Assembly: GCA_900757595.1 (NCBI GenBank)
Contig: CAAEOL010000014.1
Span: 1 to 64,000, forward strand
Direction: 5' to 3'
Origin: an uncultured Collinsella sp.
Lineage (GTDB): Bacteria; Actinomycetota; Coriobacteriia; Coriobacteriales; Coriobacteriaceae
DNA length: 64,000 nucleotides
Positions within the stretch are counted from its first letter, which is position 1. The number at the start of each line of letters is the position of its first letter. The notes beneath the pieces were generated by a model. The model was given only the letters and a program-made list of their open reading frames with translations, did no database searches and had not been told where the DNA came from. The translations under genes were made by a program, and so were the position numbers. Of this stretch, positions 17,833-25,551 are shown piece by piece.

Positions 17833-18834
17833 ATGGCAGATTGCAAACGCTATAAGGTAGCCGCGATCGACCTGGGAACGGTGTCGTCGCGACTGGTGCT
17901 GGCGCAGGTCGAGGCCGGGGCGATCGTGGAATCGTCCAAGCATACCGAGATTACCGATCTGGGCGAGGGCGTTGACGCGACGGGCCGCTTTTGCGAGGCG
18001 GCGGTCGAGCGCGTGCTCGCCGCATGCCGCATGTTTGTGGACGAGGCGCGTGCCTTTGGGGCCGTGTGCATCTGTACCACGTGCACGAGTGCCGCGCGCG
18101 ATGCGTCCAACGCCGTGCTGCTGCTGGACGGCCTGCGCGAGCTGGGTCTCGAGCCGCAGGTGATTCCAGGAGAGGTCGAGGCGCGCCTGACGTTTTTTGG
18201 CGTGGCGCACGACTTTGCCGGCGAGCGCATCATTGTTGCCGATTCGGGCGGCGGCTCCACGGAGCTCGCGACGGGCGTATACGCGCCGGAGCGCGGGGTC
18301 TTCGCGCTGGAGGGAACGCGTTCGCTGGACATTGGTTGCCGTCGTGTGACGGAGCGGTTTTTCTCGGCGCTGCCGCCAACGGACAGTGAACTTGCCGCCG
18401 CTGGCGCATGGGCGGGCGAGCAGTTCGGGGCTTACTTTGAGGGCCTGCCTGTCGACTTTGAGCGCGCCGAGCGCCTCGTCGCGGTGGGCGGTACCGTTAC
18501 CACGCTCGTGGCGCTGGTCCACGAACTGGAGCCGTACGACTCGAACTTTGTGCACCTGCGCGAGCTTTCGATGGAGCAGATCTCGGCCGCTATCGAGCGC
18601 ATGTCTGCGTTGGATGTTGCAGGCATTGCCGCGTTGCCGGGCGTGCAGCCCAAGCGCGCGGGCGTGATTCTGGCCGGCGCCGTGGTGATCCGCGAGCTCA
18701 TGCGTGCCGGCGGCTACGATGCGCTCACCGTAAGCGAGAACAGCCTCCTCGCCGGCATGGCCGCCACCATCAACGAGGTTCTCGACGGCGCGACTCCCAC
18801 CATCGCCTGGACCCCGAGCCTGAGCGCCCTTTAA
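17833..18834 (+). CDS. ppx: Exopolyphosphatase / pppGpp phosphohydrolase (Ppx/GppA family)
   Basis: A 333-residue ASKHA-fold enzyme that splits inorganic phosphate from polyphosphate chain ends or from pppGpp. It has AAIDLGTVSSRLVLA (phosphate 1), CTTCTSAARDASN, VIPGEVEARLTFFG, VADSGGGSTELA (phosphate 2) and VAVGGTVTTL. It is the short form, without the C-terminal HD domain of E. coli Ppx. GGAGGGGAG lies before ATG 17833. Polyphosphatase and GppA activities cannot be separated from the sequence. Confidence 0.87.
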   Translation: MADCKRYKVAAIDLGTVSSRLVLAQVEAGAIVESSKHTEITDLGEGVDATGRFCEAAVERVLAACRMFVDEARAFGAVCICTTCTSAARDASNAVLLLDGLRELGLEPQVIPGEVEARLTFFGVAHDFAGERIIVADSGGGSTELATGVYAPERGVFALEGTRSLDIGCRRVTERFFSALPPTDSELAAAGAWAGEQFGAYFEGLPVDFERAERLVAVGGTVTTLVALVHELEPYDSNFVHLRELSMEQISAAIERMSALDVAGIAALPGVQPKRAGVILAGAVVIRELMRAGGYDALTVSENSLLAGMAATINEVLDGATPTIAWTPSLSAL

Positions 18835-18846
18835 CCATCCCCTCAT

Positions 18847-18970
18847 AAGTTGCGGTGAAATGCGGACTAAAATCGCCCTTTCGGGCCCCAACCAGTCCCT
18901 ATTCCACCGCAACTCAACAGCCGGCACCTAGGGACGTTTTTTCTGCCGGCACCTGGGGACAGTCCTTGCT
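18847..18970. repeat. Dispersed palindromic repeat copy 2 plus two GGGAC direct repeats
   Basis: AAGTTGCGGTGAAA (18847-18860) pairs with the TCCACCGCAACT end (18903-18914), with an inner CGCCCTTTCGGGC-type stem. Directly after it GCCGGCACCTAGGGACG and GCCGGCACCTGGGGACA occur as tandem near-copies (about 18919-18962). The composite sits between the convergent ppx and AAA-ATPase genes and may also end transcription. Confidence 0.7.
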
Positions 18971-18987
18971 GAGCGCCTCCGCAGCCT

Positions 18988-20289
18988 TTATGCCAGTTTG
19001 TCGATTTGCCCAATTTCCCAAAGCGGAATATTGACGAGCGTGTCCTCGTCTCTATATGCCGCCAGAGAGCTCCTCACGCAACGCTCGAGTTTGAATTTTT
19101 CGCAGGCTATTTTCAGACTCTTCGCTTTAAGGTTCTCTGCCGCCTTGACCTCAAGCGGAAGCACGGTTCCCGCATGGTCGATGGCAAAGTCGGTTTCGGC
19201 ATTGCCAGAGGTAGAGGACCAATACACGGGAGTTTTGTCTTGGAGCAAAAGCTCCTGCGCGACGTATTGTTCGGTCAGCGAACCTTTGAACTCGGTAAAA
19301 ACAGCGGATCCGTTAAGAACGATGGCCGGAGAGAGACCGGAGAGCGCTCCGAGGATGCCGGTGTCGATGCAGAACAGTTTGAAGCCCGAGAGGTCTTCGT
19401 AGCTCGAGAGCGGTGCCTTTAGAGCGGAAACACGTGGCACCTTATGAACGATTCCGTAGTCCGTGAGCCACTGGAGGCTTTCCTCAAAATCGCGTGCGCG
19501 CGCTCCAGGGCGAAGGGCGCCATAGACAAACTTCTTGTTCTCCTTGGCAAGCTGGCCGGGAAGGGATTTCCAAACCAACCTCATGCGCTCGACGATGCGG
19601 GCGGGTGCATGTTTGCCAAAATCGGATTCGTAAGCCTCGATGATTTGCTGCTGAAGCCTTCGGGCTTCAATGAAGTCGCGTGTCTCGGCGAAAGCGGAGA
19701 CAACTTCGGGCATACCACCGACAACAAGGTATTCCTTGAGCAAGTGCACGAGCTTTTCGGTGACGTTTGCTAGAAGGTTCATGTCTGCGGCAAGGATGGC
19801 GTCGGCGAGCGGGTTGCCGTCGACGGCGCGAACGAACTCGGCAAACCCCATGGGACGCATGGTGAGCTGGTCGATTTTGCCGACGGGAAATGACTCGTTT
19901 TCGCGTCGGAGCGCGAGGCCCATATAGGAACCGGCTGCTACGATGTGGTATTCGGGTGCAAGCTCGTTGAAGTACTTGAGCGAGGTGATCCCGCGTGGCG
20001 CCTCTTGGATCTCGTCGAAGATGATGAGCGTGTCTGTCGGCGTTACGGTTTGGCCACGTAGGAGCTCTATCTGGGAGATGATGCGCTTGGGGTCGAGGTC
20101 CCCATCGAACAGCGAGCGTGTGCTCGGCTCGAGCATAAAGTCAAAACGAATGACGCTTCGATACTGCTGGCTTGCGAATTCGTTAAGAAGCCAAGTCTTT
20201 CCTGTCTGGCGGGCTCCCTTAAGCAAGAGAGGTTTGCGATTCGCCCTTGATTTCCAAGCGATAAGTTCACTCATAAGCTGTCGTTGCAT
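18988..20289 (-). CDS. AAA-family ATPase with DUF4143 domain
   Basis: A 433-residue protein with an N-terminal P-loop (LLLKGARQTGKTWLL), Walker B in LIIFDEIQEAPRG and a GSYMGLALR sensor segment. The C-terminal DUF4143 region ends in a nuclease-like fold (TDFAID, LPLEVKAAENLKAKS). These proteins are widespread, poorly understood ATPases, sometimes linked to mobile elements. ATG 20289 follows GGGAGG by five bases, so the upstream in-frame TTG is rejected. It is a lone gene with its own promoter region holding tandem repeats. Confidence 0.82.
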   Translation of the reverse strand: MQRQLMSELIAWKSRANRKPLLLKGARQTGKTWLLNEFASQQYRSVIRFDFMLEPSTRSLFDGDLDPKRIISQIELLRGQTVTPTDTLIIFDEIQEAPRGITSLKYFNELAPEYHIVAAGSYMGLALRRENESFPVGKIDQLTMRPMGFAEFVRAVDGNPLADAILAADMNLLANVTEKLVHLLKEYLVVGGMPEVVSAFAETRDFIEARRLQQQIIEAYESDFGKHAPARIVERMRLVWKSLPGQLAKENKKFVYGALRPGARARDFEESLQWLTDYGIVHKVPRVSALKAPLSSYEDLSGFKLFCIDTGILGALSGLSPAIVLNGSAVFTEFKGSLTEQYVAQELLLQDKTPVYWSSTSGNAETDFAIDHAGTVLPLEVKAAENLKAKSLKIACEKFKLERCVRSSLAAYRDEDTLVNIPLWEIGQIDKLA

Positions 20290-20309
20290 ATTGCCTCCCA
20301 ACCCTCTCG

Positions 20310-20328
20310 GCTAGTATAAGACCATTTG
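20310..20328 (-). promoter_or_regulatory. Likely -10 region for the AAA ATPase gene
   Basis: On the minus strand TTATACTAG forms a good -10 about 20 bases upstream of the GGGAGG ribosome site. The upstream end merges with the 33-base tandem repeats, which could supply the -35 (TTTTCC) or operator sites. Confidence 0.45.
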
Positions 20329-20332
20329 GGCG

Positions 20333-20421
20333 TTTCCATCGGAAAATGTGCGAGACAACCACGTTTTTCCATCGGAAAATGTGCGAGACAACCACGTTTT
20401 TCCATCGAAAAATGTGGGAGT
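20333..20421. repeat. 33-base tandem repeat, about 2.6 copies
   Basis: The unit beginning TTTCCATCGGAAAATGTG recurs with period 33 (CCATCG at 20336, 20369 and 20402); the first two copies are almost identical and the third is diverged and partial. Each contains the palindromic core TTTCCATCGGAAA. It lies immediately upstream of the AAA ATPase promoter. Confidence 0.8.
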
Positions 20422-20429
20422 GCCAATCT

Positions 20430-20498
20430 GAGTTGCGGTGAAAAAGTTCTTAAATGAGCTGGTAACCAGTCAAAACAGGAACTATTCCACCGCAACTT
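20430..20498. repeat. Dispersed palindromic repeat, copy 3
   Basis: AGTTGCGGTGAAAAAGTTC at the left pairs with GGAACTATTCCACCGCAACT at the right; same family as 12129-12197 and 18847-18914. Confidence 0.75.
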
Positions 20499-20517
20499 AT
20501 CATCCGTGTCGGCATCC

Positions 20518-20555
20518 ACAAGAAACGAGCCCGCGTCTCCGGGGGACACGGGCTC
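20518..20555 (-). terminator. Second terminator-like hairpin downstream of tRNA-Leu
   Basis: On the minus strand ACGAGCCCGTG pairs with the CGCGGGCTCGT arm, followed by TTCTTGT. It resembles the hairpin right after the tRNA, as if the tRNA 3' end plus terminator had been duplicated. Confidence 0.6.
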
Positions 20556-20567
20556 GTAAACAATGCG

Positions 20568-20585
20568 TGGTAGGGGCGGTGGGAC
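20568..20585 (-). repeat. 18-base duplicate of the tRNA-Leu 3' end (possible att site)
   Basis: The minus-strand sequence GTCCCACCGCCCCTACCA is identical to the last 18 bases of the tRNA-Leu gene ending at 20763. The 3' ends of tRNAs are classic integrase targets, and the two copies enclose only about 180 GC-rich bases with no gene, which suggests an excised or decayed element or a local duplication. Confidence 0.6.
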
Positions 20586-20717
20586 GTCTGCGAATTTGCG
20601 CAGCAAATACGCACCGGCCTCGGTCGCCTGCCGGCGCCCTCGCCGGCTCGCTACAAACGCTCCGCGTTTGCTTAACGCTCGCCCCCTCGCGGGTTCGAGC
20701 CCCACCGGCGTGCAAAA

Positions 20718-20752
20718 GAAACGGGCCCGCATCCCTGGGAGATACGGGCCCG
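20718..20752 (-). terminator. Terminator of tRNA-Leu
   Basis: On the minus strand ACGGGCCCG and CGGGCCCGT form a 9-bp stem, followed by TTTCTTTT, 11 bases after the CCA end of the tRNA. Confidence 0.75.
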
Positions 20753-20762
20753 TAAAAGCCAA

Positions 20763-20847
20763 TGGTAGGGGCGGTGGGACTCGAACCCACAATCCTTGCG
20801 GCGAGAGATTTTAAGTCTCCTGCGTATGCCAATTCCGCCACGCCCCC
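20763..20847 (-). tRNA. tRNA-Leu (anticodon UAA)
   Basis: The minus strand gives an 85-base class II tRNA. The acceptor GGGGGCG pairs with CGCCCCT (one G-U), the D arm is GGCGGAATTGGCATACGC, and the anticodon loop ACTTAAAAT carries TAA. A long variable arm follows (CTCGCCGCAAGGAT), then the T arm GTGGGTTCGAGTCCCAC and an encoded CCA. The variable arm and discriminator A fit leucine. Two terminator-like hairpins follow. Confidence 0.95.
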
Positions 20848-20878
20848 GTGAGACTAGAAGTCTAGCACAAGCCGCCCG

Positions 20879-21502
20879 TTACGCGTTGACAGCCATCGAG
20901 TGCTGGCCCGACTTTTCCAAGTACTCGGCAAACTTGGCCTCGTCGCCCTTGTTCTTGTACTGCAGGGCCAGCAGGTATTCCAGGCGGCAGCTCTTGACCT
21001 TGTCGTCACCGGCCTCTTCGAGCATGCGCTCCAGCTCGGGAATGTCGTTGTGGCGCTTGAGGATCATCGTGTCGTACATCAGCTGGCATTCGTGTGCGAC
21101 TGCCTCGGCCTGACCGCCCTCAAAGCCCTTGATCTCGTGCAGCAACTCCTTGGACTTTTTGCGGTCCTCCTGGCCAACGTAGTAGTTAAAGGCTTTGATC
21201 ACCAGGTCGACGCGCTGCATCTTGGGCAGGTTGAGTCCCAGCAGCAGGTCGAACATCTCGTTGGCGTGTTCGTGGTCCTCGCGCAACAGATAGGAGTTCA
21301 GGCGCAGGTAGTCGCGGTTGTAGCGCGGGTACAGCATGCTGGTGAGTTTGCCGTCGAGCAAACGATCGAACTCGTCCCACTGTTTGGCAGCCATCAACTG
21401 CTGCAGGCGCTTAAACGTGGTGCGTTTTTTGATGCTAAAGAACACCGACACGGCGATACAGATGATAACGACGGCGGTCCAGAGTGTGCGGGAATCGGGC
21501 AT
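20879..21502 (-). CDS. Membrane-anchored helical-repeat protein, function unknown
   Basis: A 207-residue protein with one N-terminal membrane helix (about residues 8-24, LWTAVVIICIAVSVFF). The rest is a soluble, charged alpha-helical body with TPR-like pairs (LQQLMAAKQWDEFDRLLDG, YLLREDHEHANEMFDLLLG, ALQYKNKGDEAKFAEYLEK). It is probably a cytoplasmic-facing scaffold. It is not recognised as a characterised family. It is read toward the tRNA-Leu gene, which lies 31 bases downstream, and diverges from the PTS IIB gene on the other side. Confidence 0.7.
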   Translation of the reverse strand: MPDSRTLWTAVVIICIAVSVFFSIKKRTTFKRLQQLMAAKQWDEFDRLLDGKLTSMLYPRYNRDYLRLNSYLLREDHEHANEMFDLLLGLNLPKMQRVDLVIKAFNYYVGQEDRKKSKELLHEIKGFEGGQAEAVAHECQLMYDTMILKRHNDIPELERMLEEAGDDKVKSCRLEYLLALQYKNKGDEAKFAEYLEKSGQHSMAVNA

Positions 21503-21665
21503 ATTAGGGTCCTTAGTCGCTCATAAAGCGAGCGGTATGACAACACGTACTGGATGTATTATACGCAGCGCGCAAGCAAACTGGCATAAAAGCTCATCGA
21601 GGCCGAGTGCCATCGCTCGCTGCGGTACACTTACCTAAAGTAAACCATGAAGGGAGACATTACCT

Positions 21666-21953
21666 ATGAAGAAAATCGTTTTGGCTTGCGGTGCTGGCGC
21701 TGCTACTTCCACGCTCGTTGCCCAGAAGGTCGCCACCCTGCTCGACGCCAACGGTTACGCCGACAAGTATGAGATCGTGCAGTGCGCCATCTCCGAGGCC
21801 AAGGACGCTTGCGACGAGGGCGCCGACCTGCTGATCGCCACCACCGTTGCTCCCGAGGGCCTCACCTGCCCGTACGTGAGCGGCGTGCCCTTCATGACCG
21901 GCATGAACCGCGTTGCCGCCGAGAAGGCCGTTCTTGACGTCATGGCTCAGTAG
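21666..21953 (+). CDS. Orphan PTS EIIB, galactitol/lactose type
   Basis: A 95-residue EIIB with the P-loop-like LACGAGAATSTLVAQKV containing the phosphorylatable Cys8. It resembles GatB-type subunits, which take phosphate from EIIA and give it to the sugar in EIIC. No EIIA or EIIC lies nearby, so it must work with distant subunits or as a phosphorylation-state regulator. GAAGGGAGA precedes the ATG. It appears to be co-transcribed with the VOC protein 11 bases downstream. Confidence 0.85.
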   Translation: MKKIVLACGAGAATSTLVAQKVATLLDANGYADKYEIVQCAISEAKDACDEGADLLIATTVAPEGLTCPYVSGVPFMTGMNRVAAEKAVLDVMAQ

Positions 21954-21964
21954 GCGCTGCCTGC

Positions 21965-22339
21965 ATGAGTGAGCAGAACGCCAATCCGGTAGAGCTCTTT
22001 GGTATGCGCGTTGCCCATGTGGGCATTAACGCCGCCGACCCGGCAGACGCCTTGGAGATCGCGGAGCTGTTCTCGACGATGATGGGCCTGCCCGTTATCG
22101 AGACCCCGGTTTCGTACTTTAACGATTCGCTGGTCGAGGTTATGAAGCAGAACGGTCGTGGCACCAAGGGCCACATTGGCTTTGCCGTCAACGACATCGA
22201 TGCGGCCGAGAAGTGGTTTGCCGAGCGCGGGCTCGAGGTCAACGAGGAGTCGCGCGCGCTGCTGCCCGACGGTAGCACCAAGCTCGTGTACTTTAAGCGC
22301 GAGTTCGCCGGCTTCGCCGTGCACCTGTGCCGCGAGTAG
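21965..22339 (+). CDS. VOC (glyoxalase-fold) protein like the C-terminal module of some KDPG aldolases
   Basis: A 124-residue single-domain VOC protein. MRVAHVGINAADP, GTKGHIGFAVNDIDAAEKWF and GFAVHLC form the paired beta-alpha-beta-beta-beta modules. Similar modules occur as C-terminal extensions of Eda-type KDPG/KHG aldolases in some anaerobes, so it may be a split-off part acting on sugar acids. Its pairing with a PTS IIB supports a carbohydrate role. The substrate is unknown, and the Eda comparison is from memory of the family. Confidence 0.65.
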   Translation: MSEQNANPVELFGMRVAHVGINAADPADALEIAELFSTMMGLPVIETPVSYFNDSLVEVMKQNGRGTKGHIGFAVNDIDAAEKWFAERGLEVNEESRALLPDGSTKLVYFKREFAGFAVHLCRE

Positions 22340-22363
22340 CGCACGAGCTGCTTTAGTTAGCAA

Positions 22364-22400
22364 AAAGGGATAGGGCCGTATGGCCTTATCCCTTTATTTA
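22364..22400 (+). terminator. Intrinsic terminator after the VOC gene
   Basis: AAAGGGATAGGGCC (22364-22377) pairs with GGCCTTATCCCTTT (22382-22395), one G-U, 4-base loop, then ATTTAT. It could serve both strands. Confidence 0.85.
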
Positions 22401-22437
22401 TGCCGAGGGATCGACTTTTGCAACGGTCAAAAAACCG

Positions 22438-22617
22438 AAGTCTAATACTTTTCCGAGAAGTGAACGAGACAAATCAGCCCCCCCGAAGCATCGACACTTT
22501 AAGGGCATCGTTTCCTGCAGTTTCGATGCTGGAATCCTGCGATTTTGCGGCCGAAAAATGCGGATGCTTCGGGGGTCCGAATATGGTCGTTCACTTCTCG
22601 GGAAAAGTATTAGACCT
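22438..22617. repeat. About 180-base long imperfect inverted repeat (MITE-like)
   Basis: The left end AGTCTAATACTTTTCCGAGA is matched by the reverse complement of the right end (TCTCGGGAAAAGTATTAGAC). An inner pair CCCCCGAAGCATC / GGATGCTTCGGGGG continues the stem. Together they form a nearly full-length hairpin without a transposase gene. It lies between the VOC terminator and the convergent histidine kinase gene. Confidence 0.7.
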
Positions 22618-22637
22618 CGATCCACGAGGGGGCATCC

Positions 22638-23933
22638 CTACCGTGGCAGGCGAATCGTAAAGCGGCTGCCGACCCCTTCGACCGAGGTCACACCGATGAC
22701 ACCGCCATGGCTGTCGACGATCCACTTGGCAATGGCAAGCCCCAGACCCGAGCCCTGTGCGCCGGCATCGCGTGCATTGTCGGCGCGGTAGAACCGTTCA
22801 AACGCGTGAGCTGCGGATTCCTGGTTCATGCCGATGCCCTCGTCCTCAACACTTATGTCGATCGTGCCCAAGCCCGCATTGGGCGTTATGCCAAATGTGA
22901 CGGTCGTTCCCGCATCCGAGTACTTGGCGGCGTTTTGCACGATCACGCGCAGAGCCTGCTTCACGAGCGCCACGTCGACGGGCGCGTCGCAGCGCGGGTC
23001 GCTGGCTAGCAAGGCGTCAAAAGCCAGCCGATACGTGTGCTCGGCATCGATCATCTGCGACTCCTCGCATACCTCGCCGACCAGTGCGGCCAGGTTGGTA
23101 TTCGCATGCCGCAGGGCCGTGCGTCCGGCATCGCCGCGCGCCAAAAACAGCAGCTGCTCCACGAGCTCCTGCATGTGCTCGCTTTCGGCCTTGAGCGAGG
23201 CGATGGACTCTGCCAGTACGTCCGGGTCGTTTTTACCCCAGCGGTCGAGCATGTTCACGTAGCCCTGAATCACCGCGATGGGCGTGCGCAGCTCGTGGCT
23301 CGCATCGTTGACAAAGCGCATCTGCTGCAGCTTGGCCTCTTGCATCTGGCGCAGCAGGCGGTTGAGTGCGACCTCGATGCTTGCCAGGTCGGCGTCGCCG
23401 GTGGTGACGCTCGGCGAGTCGACGCTTGCGCGCTCGATGGCCTGCTCCAGCGTTTCCATCTTGCCGCCGGAGAGCTGCATACGGCCGAGCTCGTCCACGC
23501 GCAAGGCAAGGTCGTTGAGCGGCGCCATGGTGCGGCGCACGCGGCGGGCGCCGCCGAGCATGTTGAGCACGCTGATGACCTGCCAACCCACAACGACAAG
23601 GTAGAGAGGCCATAGCGCGACGAGGTCCTGCGCGAGGGGGAAAGTCTTGGTGGTACGCGCAAGCTCGACGGTATAGGTGAGCGTTGTCAGGTCCCAGCCG
23701 CGCGCAGGCGTCAGCGACATGTCGTGAACGGTGGCGCCGGGGATCCATCCTGCGGTAAACGCGCCGTCGGGCAGCGTCTGGTTGTATCCATAGACGAGGA
23801 TCGCCGCCGCAATCACCATCAGCAGCAGATCGAGCCAGACGCAACTCATCAGGCGGCGCCACATATAGCTCCAGTTGATGGCGCGGGCGATGGAGGTGAC
23901 GCGCTTGGCCTCGGCGTTACGCACGGCAGACAT
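22638..23933 (-). CDS. Sensor histidine kinase of a two-component system
   Basis: A 431-residue membrane kinase. Two helices (about residues 28-48 and 105-128) bracket an extracytoplasmic loop. A HAMP-like region and the HisKA H-box NDASHELRTPIAVIQGY (phospho-His213) follow. Then come the HATPase motifs: N box IVQNAAKYSDAG, G1 DEGIGM, F box FERFYRADNA and G2 GSGLGLAIAKWIV. The open frame extends to 24248 inside the regulator gene, but ATG 23933 overlaps the regulator stop by 17 bases and starts the natural N-terminus. Confidence 0.93.
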   Translation of the reverse strand: MSAVRNAEAKRVTSIARAINWSYMWRRLMSCVWLDLLLMVIAAAILVYGYNQTLPDGAFTAGWIPGATVHDMSLTPARGWDLTTLTYTVELARTTKTFPLAQDLVALWPLYLVVVGWQVISVLNMLGGARRVRRTMAPLNDLALRVDELGRMQLSGGKMETLEQAIERASVDSPSVTTGDADLASIEVALNRLLRQMQEAKLQQMRFVNDASHELRTPIAVIQGYVNMLDRWGKNDPDVLAESIASLKAESEHMQELVEQLLFLARGDAGRTALRHANTNLAALVGEVCEESQMIDAEHTYRLAFDALLASDPRCDAPVDVALVKQALRVIVQNAAKYSDAGTTVTFGITPNAGLGTIDISVEDEGIGMNQESAAHAFERFYRADNARDAGAQGSGLGLAIAKWIVDSHGGVIGVTSVEGVGSRFTIRLPR

Positions 23934-24702
23934 AGCCCACCCCGCGTACGGTTTGGATGATGCGGGCGCCGCCGGCGTCTTCGATCTTGGCACGCAGGTG
24001 CGCGATGTGCACGTCGACGTTGTTGGTGTCGCCCACGTATTCGTAGCCCAGCGCCTCGTGCGCGATGCGCTCGCGCGTGAGTACGGTTTCGGCGTGCGCC
24101 ATAAGCAGGGCGAGGACATCGAACTCGCGGGCCGTGAGCGCGATGGGCGAGCCGGCGACTGTGACTTCGCGGCGGTCGGGGTCGAGCACAACCGAGCCCA
24201 CGGCGAGCGTGGCAGGGGAGGGCGAGGCAGGGGTCTGGGCCATGTCACTGGCCGGGGGCATCGCGGTGGCCTTCTCGCCCGCGACGCCCGCCATGCCCGC
24301 TCCGGCGCCGACGCCAGCTACGCCCGAAGCCGCCCGCACGGCCTCCGAGCGCTTCAGTGCCACGCGGATCCGTGCGAACAGCTCCTCAATCGCAAATGGC
24401 TTGGTCAGGTAATCGTCGGCGCCGGCATCGAGCCCGGCCACCTTGTCCATCACGGCATCGCGCGCGGTGACCATAATCACCGGCACATCCTTGTGCTTGC
24501 GGACACGTCGCAAGACCTCCATGCCGTTGAGCTGCGGCAACAGTACGTCGAGCAGAATCAGATCGTAGTCGCGCTCCAGCGCCAGGTCCACGGCAGTGCG
24601 GCCATCGGCGGCGTGTTCCACCTGGTAGCCTTCGTGCTCCAGCTCGAGCGTCACAAAGCGGGCGATTTTCTCCTCGTCCTCTACGATCAGGATCCGTGCC
24701 AT
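23917..24702 (-). CDS. OmpR-family response regulator with long Ala-rich linker
   Basis: A 261-residue regulator. The receiver domain has acidic EDE at 8-10, the phospho-Asp52 in LILLDVLLPQLNG, and LTKPF. The C-terminal winged helix (LTAREFDVLALLMAH to TVRGVGYVCRA) is PhoB/OmpR type. Between them about 50 residues rich in Ala, Gly, Met and Pro form an unusually long linker (family norm is 10-20). It is transcribed first, with the kinase gene overlapping its 3' end. Target genes are unknown. Confidence 0.93.
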   Translation of the reverse strand: MARILIVEDEEKIARFVTLELEHEGYQVEHAADGRTAVDLALERDYDLILLDVLLPQLNGMEVLRRVRKHKDVPVIMVTARDAVMDKVAGLDAGADDYLTKPFAIEELFARIRVALKRSEAVRAASGVAGVGAGAGMAGVAGEKATAMPPASDMAQTPASPSPATLAVGSVVLDPDRREVTVAGSPIALTAREFDVLALLMAHAETVLTRERIAHEALGYEYVGDTNNVDVHIAHLRAKIEDAGGARIIQTVRGVGYVCRA

Positions 24703-24720
24703 GCGTGCCCCCGTCTGCGA

Positions 24721-25263
24721 TTACTTGTCGTCGTTGAGATTTTGCTTGATGTCGTCCGCAGCGTTAGCAGCGCTATCCATAAGGTTGTTGATGCTGCCGG
24801 GCACGTCGCCGTCGCTGTCGATGCGGTAGCGCATGCCAAAGAACAGGCCAATCAGCATCAGCCATATCGTGGCGCCCCAGGCAAACAGCGCGACGATGGG
24901 GATCAGGATGGGGATGTTGAGGATGATCGCATCGCGGCGCGTGGCGATAAACTTGGTGTCCAGACTCAGGCGGAAGAGCTTTTTGAGGTACTCCCACACG
25001 CTGTCCATCTTCTTGGAGAAGTCGGTCTTTTCGCTCGACTTTTCGTAAGCGACCTGCGCGGCGACCATCTCGGCAGAGGGCTCATCGACTGGCGCGGACT
25101 CGGTGGCGGCATGCGCCGACGTGGTCTGGGTCTTGCCCTGCGACTCGAGCCAAATGATGGCATCCAAAACGTTGCCGTCGGCAGCGTCGAGCGCCGCCTT
25201 GGCATCGGTGTAACTCACGTTGCACTTGGTGCGGATGGTTTCAACTTTTTCGAGGTCGTCCAT
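24721..25263 (-). CDS. UBA/TS-N plus DUF4342 membrane protein
   Basis: A 180-residue protein. Residues 1-45 (KVETIRTKCNVSYTDAKAALDAADGNVLDAIIWLES) are a UBA-like TS-N helix bundle as in EF-Ts. Then come a polar linker and a DUF4342-like region with a hydrophobic stretch (ILIPIVALFAWGATIWLMLIG) near residues 117-140 and an acidic tail. Its role is unknown. It lies just upstream of the two-component genes (18-base gap), so the three may form one operon. Confidence 0.72.
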   Translation of the reverse strand: MDDLEKVETIRTKCNVSYTDAKAALDAADGNVLDAIIWLESQGKTQTTSAHAATESAPVDEPSAEMVAAQVAYEKSSEKTDFSKKMDSVWEYLKKLFRLSLDTKFIATRRDAIILNIPILIPIVALFAWGATIWLMLIGLFFGMRYRIDSDGDVPGSINNLMDSAANAADDIKQNLNDDK

Positions 25264-25516
25264 GACCTGTCCTTTCGTTCGATGGGCGCGACGCCGGGCA
25301 ATTTGCTCGGGCGCGAGCGTTGCGTTCGGCGGTTTGCGTTGCGCCGCCCCGCCCTTGGTCGAACTCTATAGTGCAGGTTATAGATTAAGCGATTCTTGAG
25401 CCAAGATTAATGTTGGATGAGTTTTTGCGCGGCGGTGGGGGATGGTGAGCGGATGATAAACCGGCGGCAAAAATGAGATAAGCGAGGCGTGCCAATCATA
25501 CGGAATTAAAATCACG

Positions 25517-25551
25517 TTGCAAAAGTATGAAAATATCCTACAATTGCAGCA
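25517..25551 (+). promoter_or_regulatory. Promoter of abiE operon, probably giving a leaderless mRNA
   Basis: TTGCAA (25517-25522), a 16-base spacer, then TACAAT (25539-25544). A start site 7 bases after the -10 falls on or next to ATG 25551, and no Shine-Dalgarno sequence precedes that ATG. Upstream, 25264-25516 holds only AT-rich sequence with no gene seen. Confidence 0.55.

Noticed and set aside
20271..20841. Long minus-strand frames across 20.27-20.84 kb (173 and 113 codons)
   Set aside because: They are translations of the tRNA-Leu gene, its terminators and the 33-base tandem repeats; no ribosome site or protein domain.
23875..25371. 498-codon plus-strand frame
   Set aside because: Antisense to the response regulator and DUF4342 genes, which both have clear domains.
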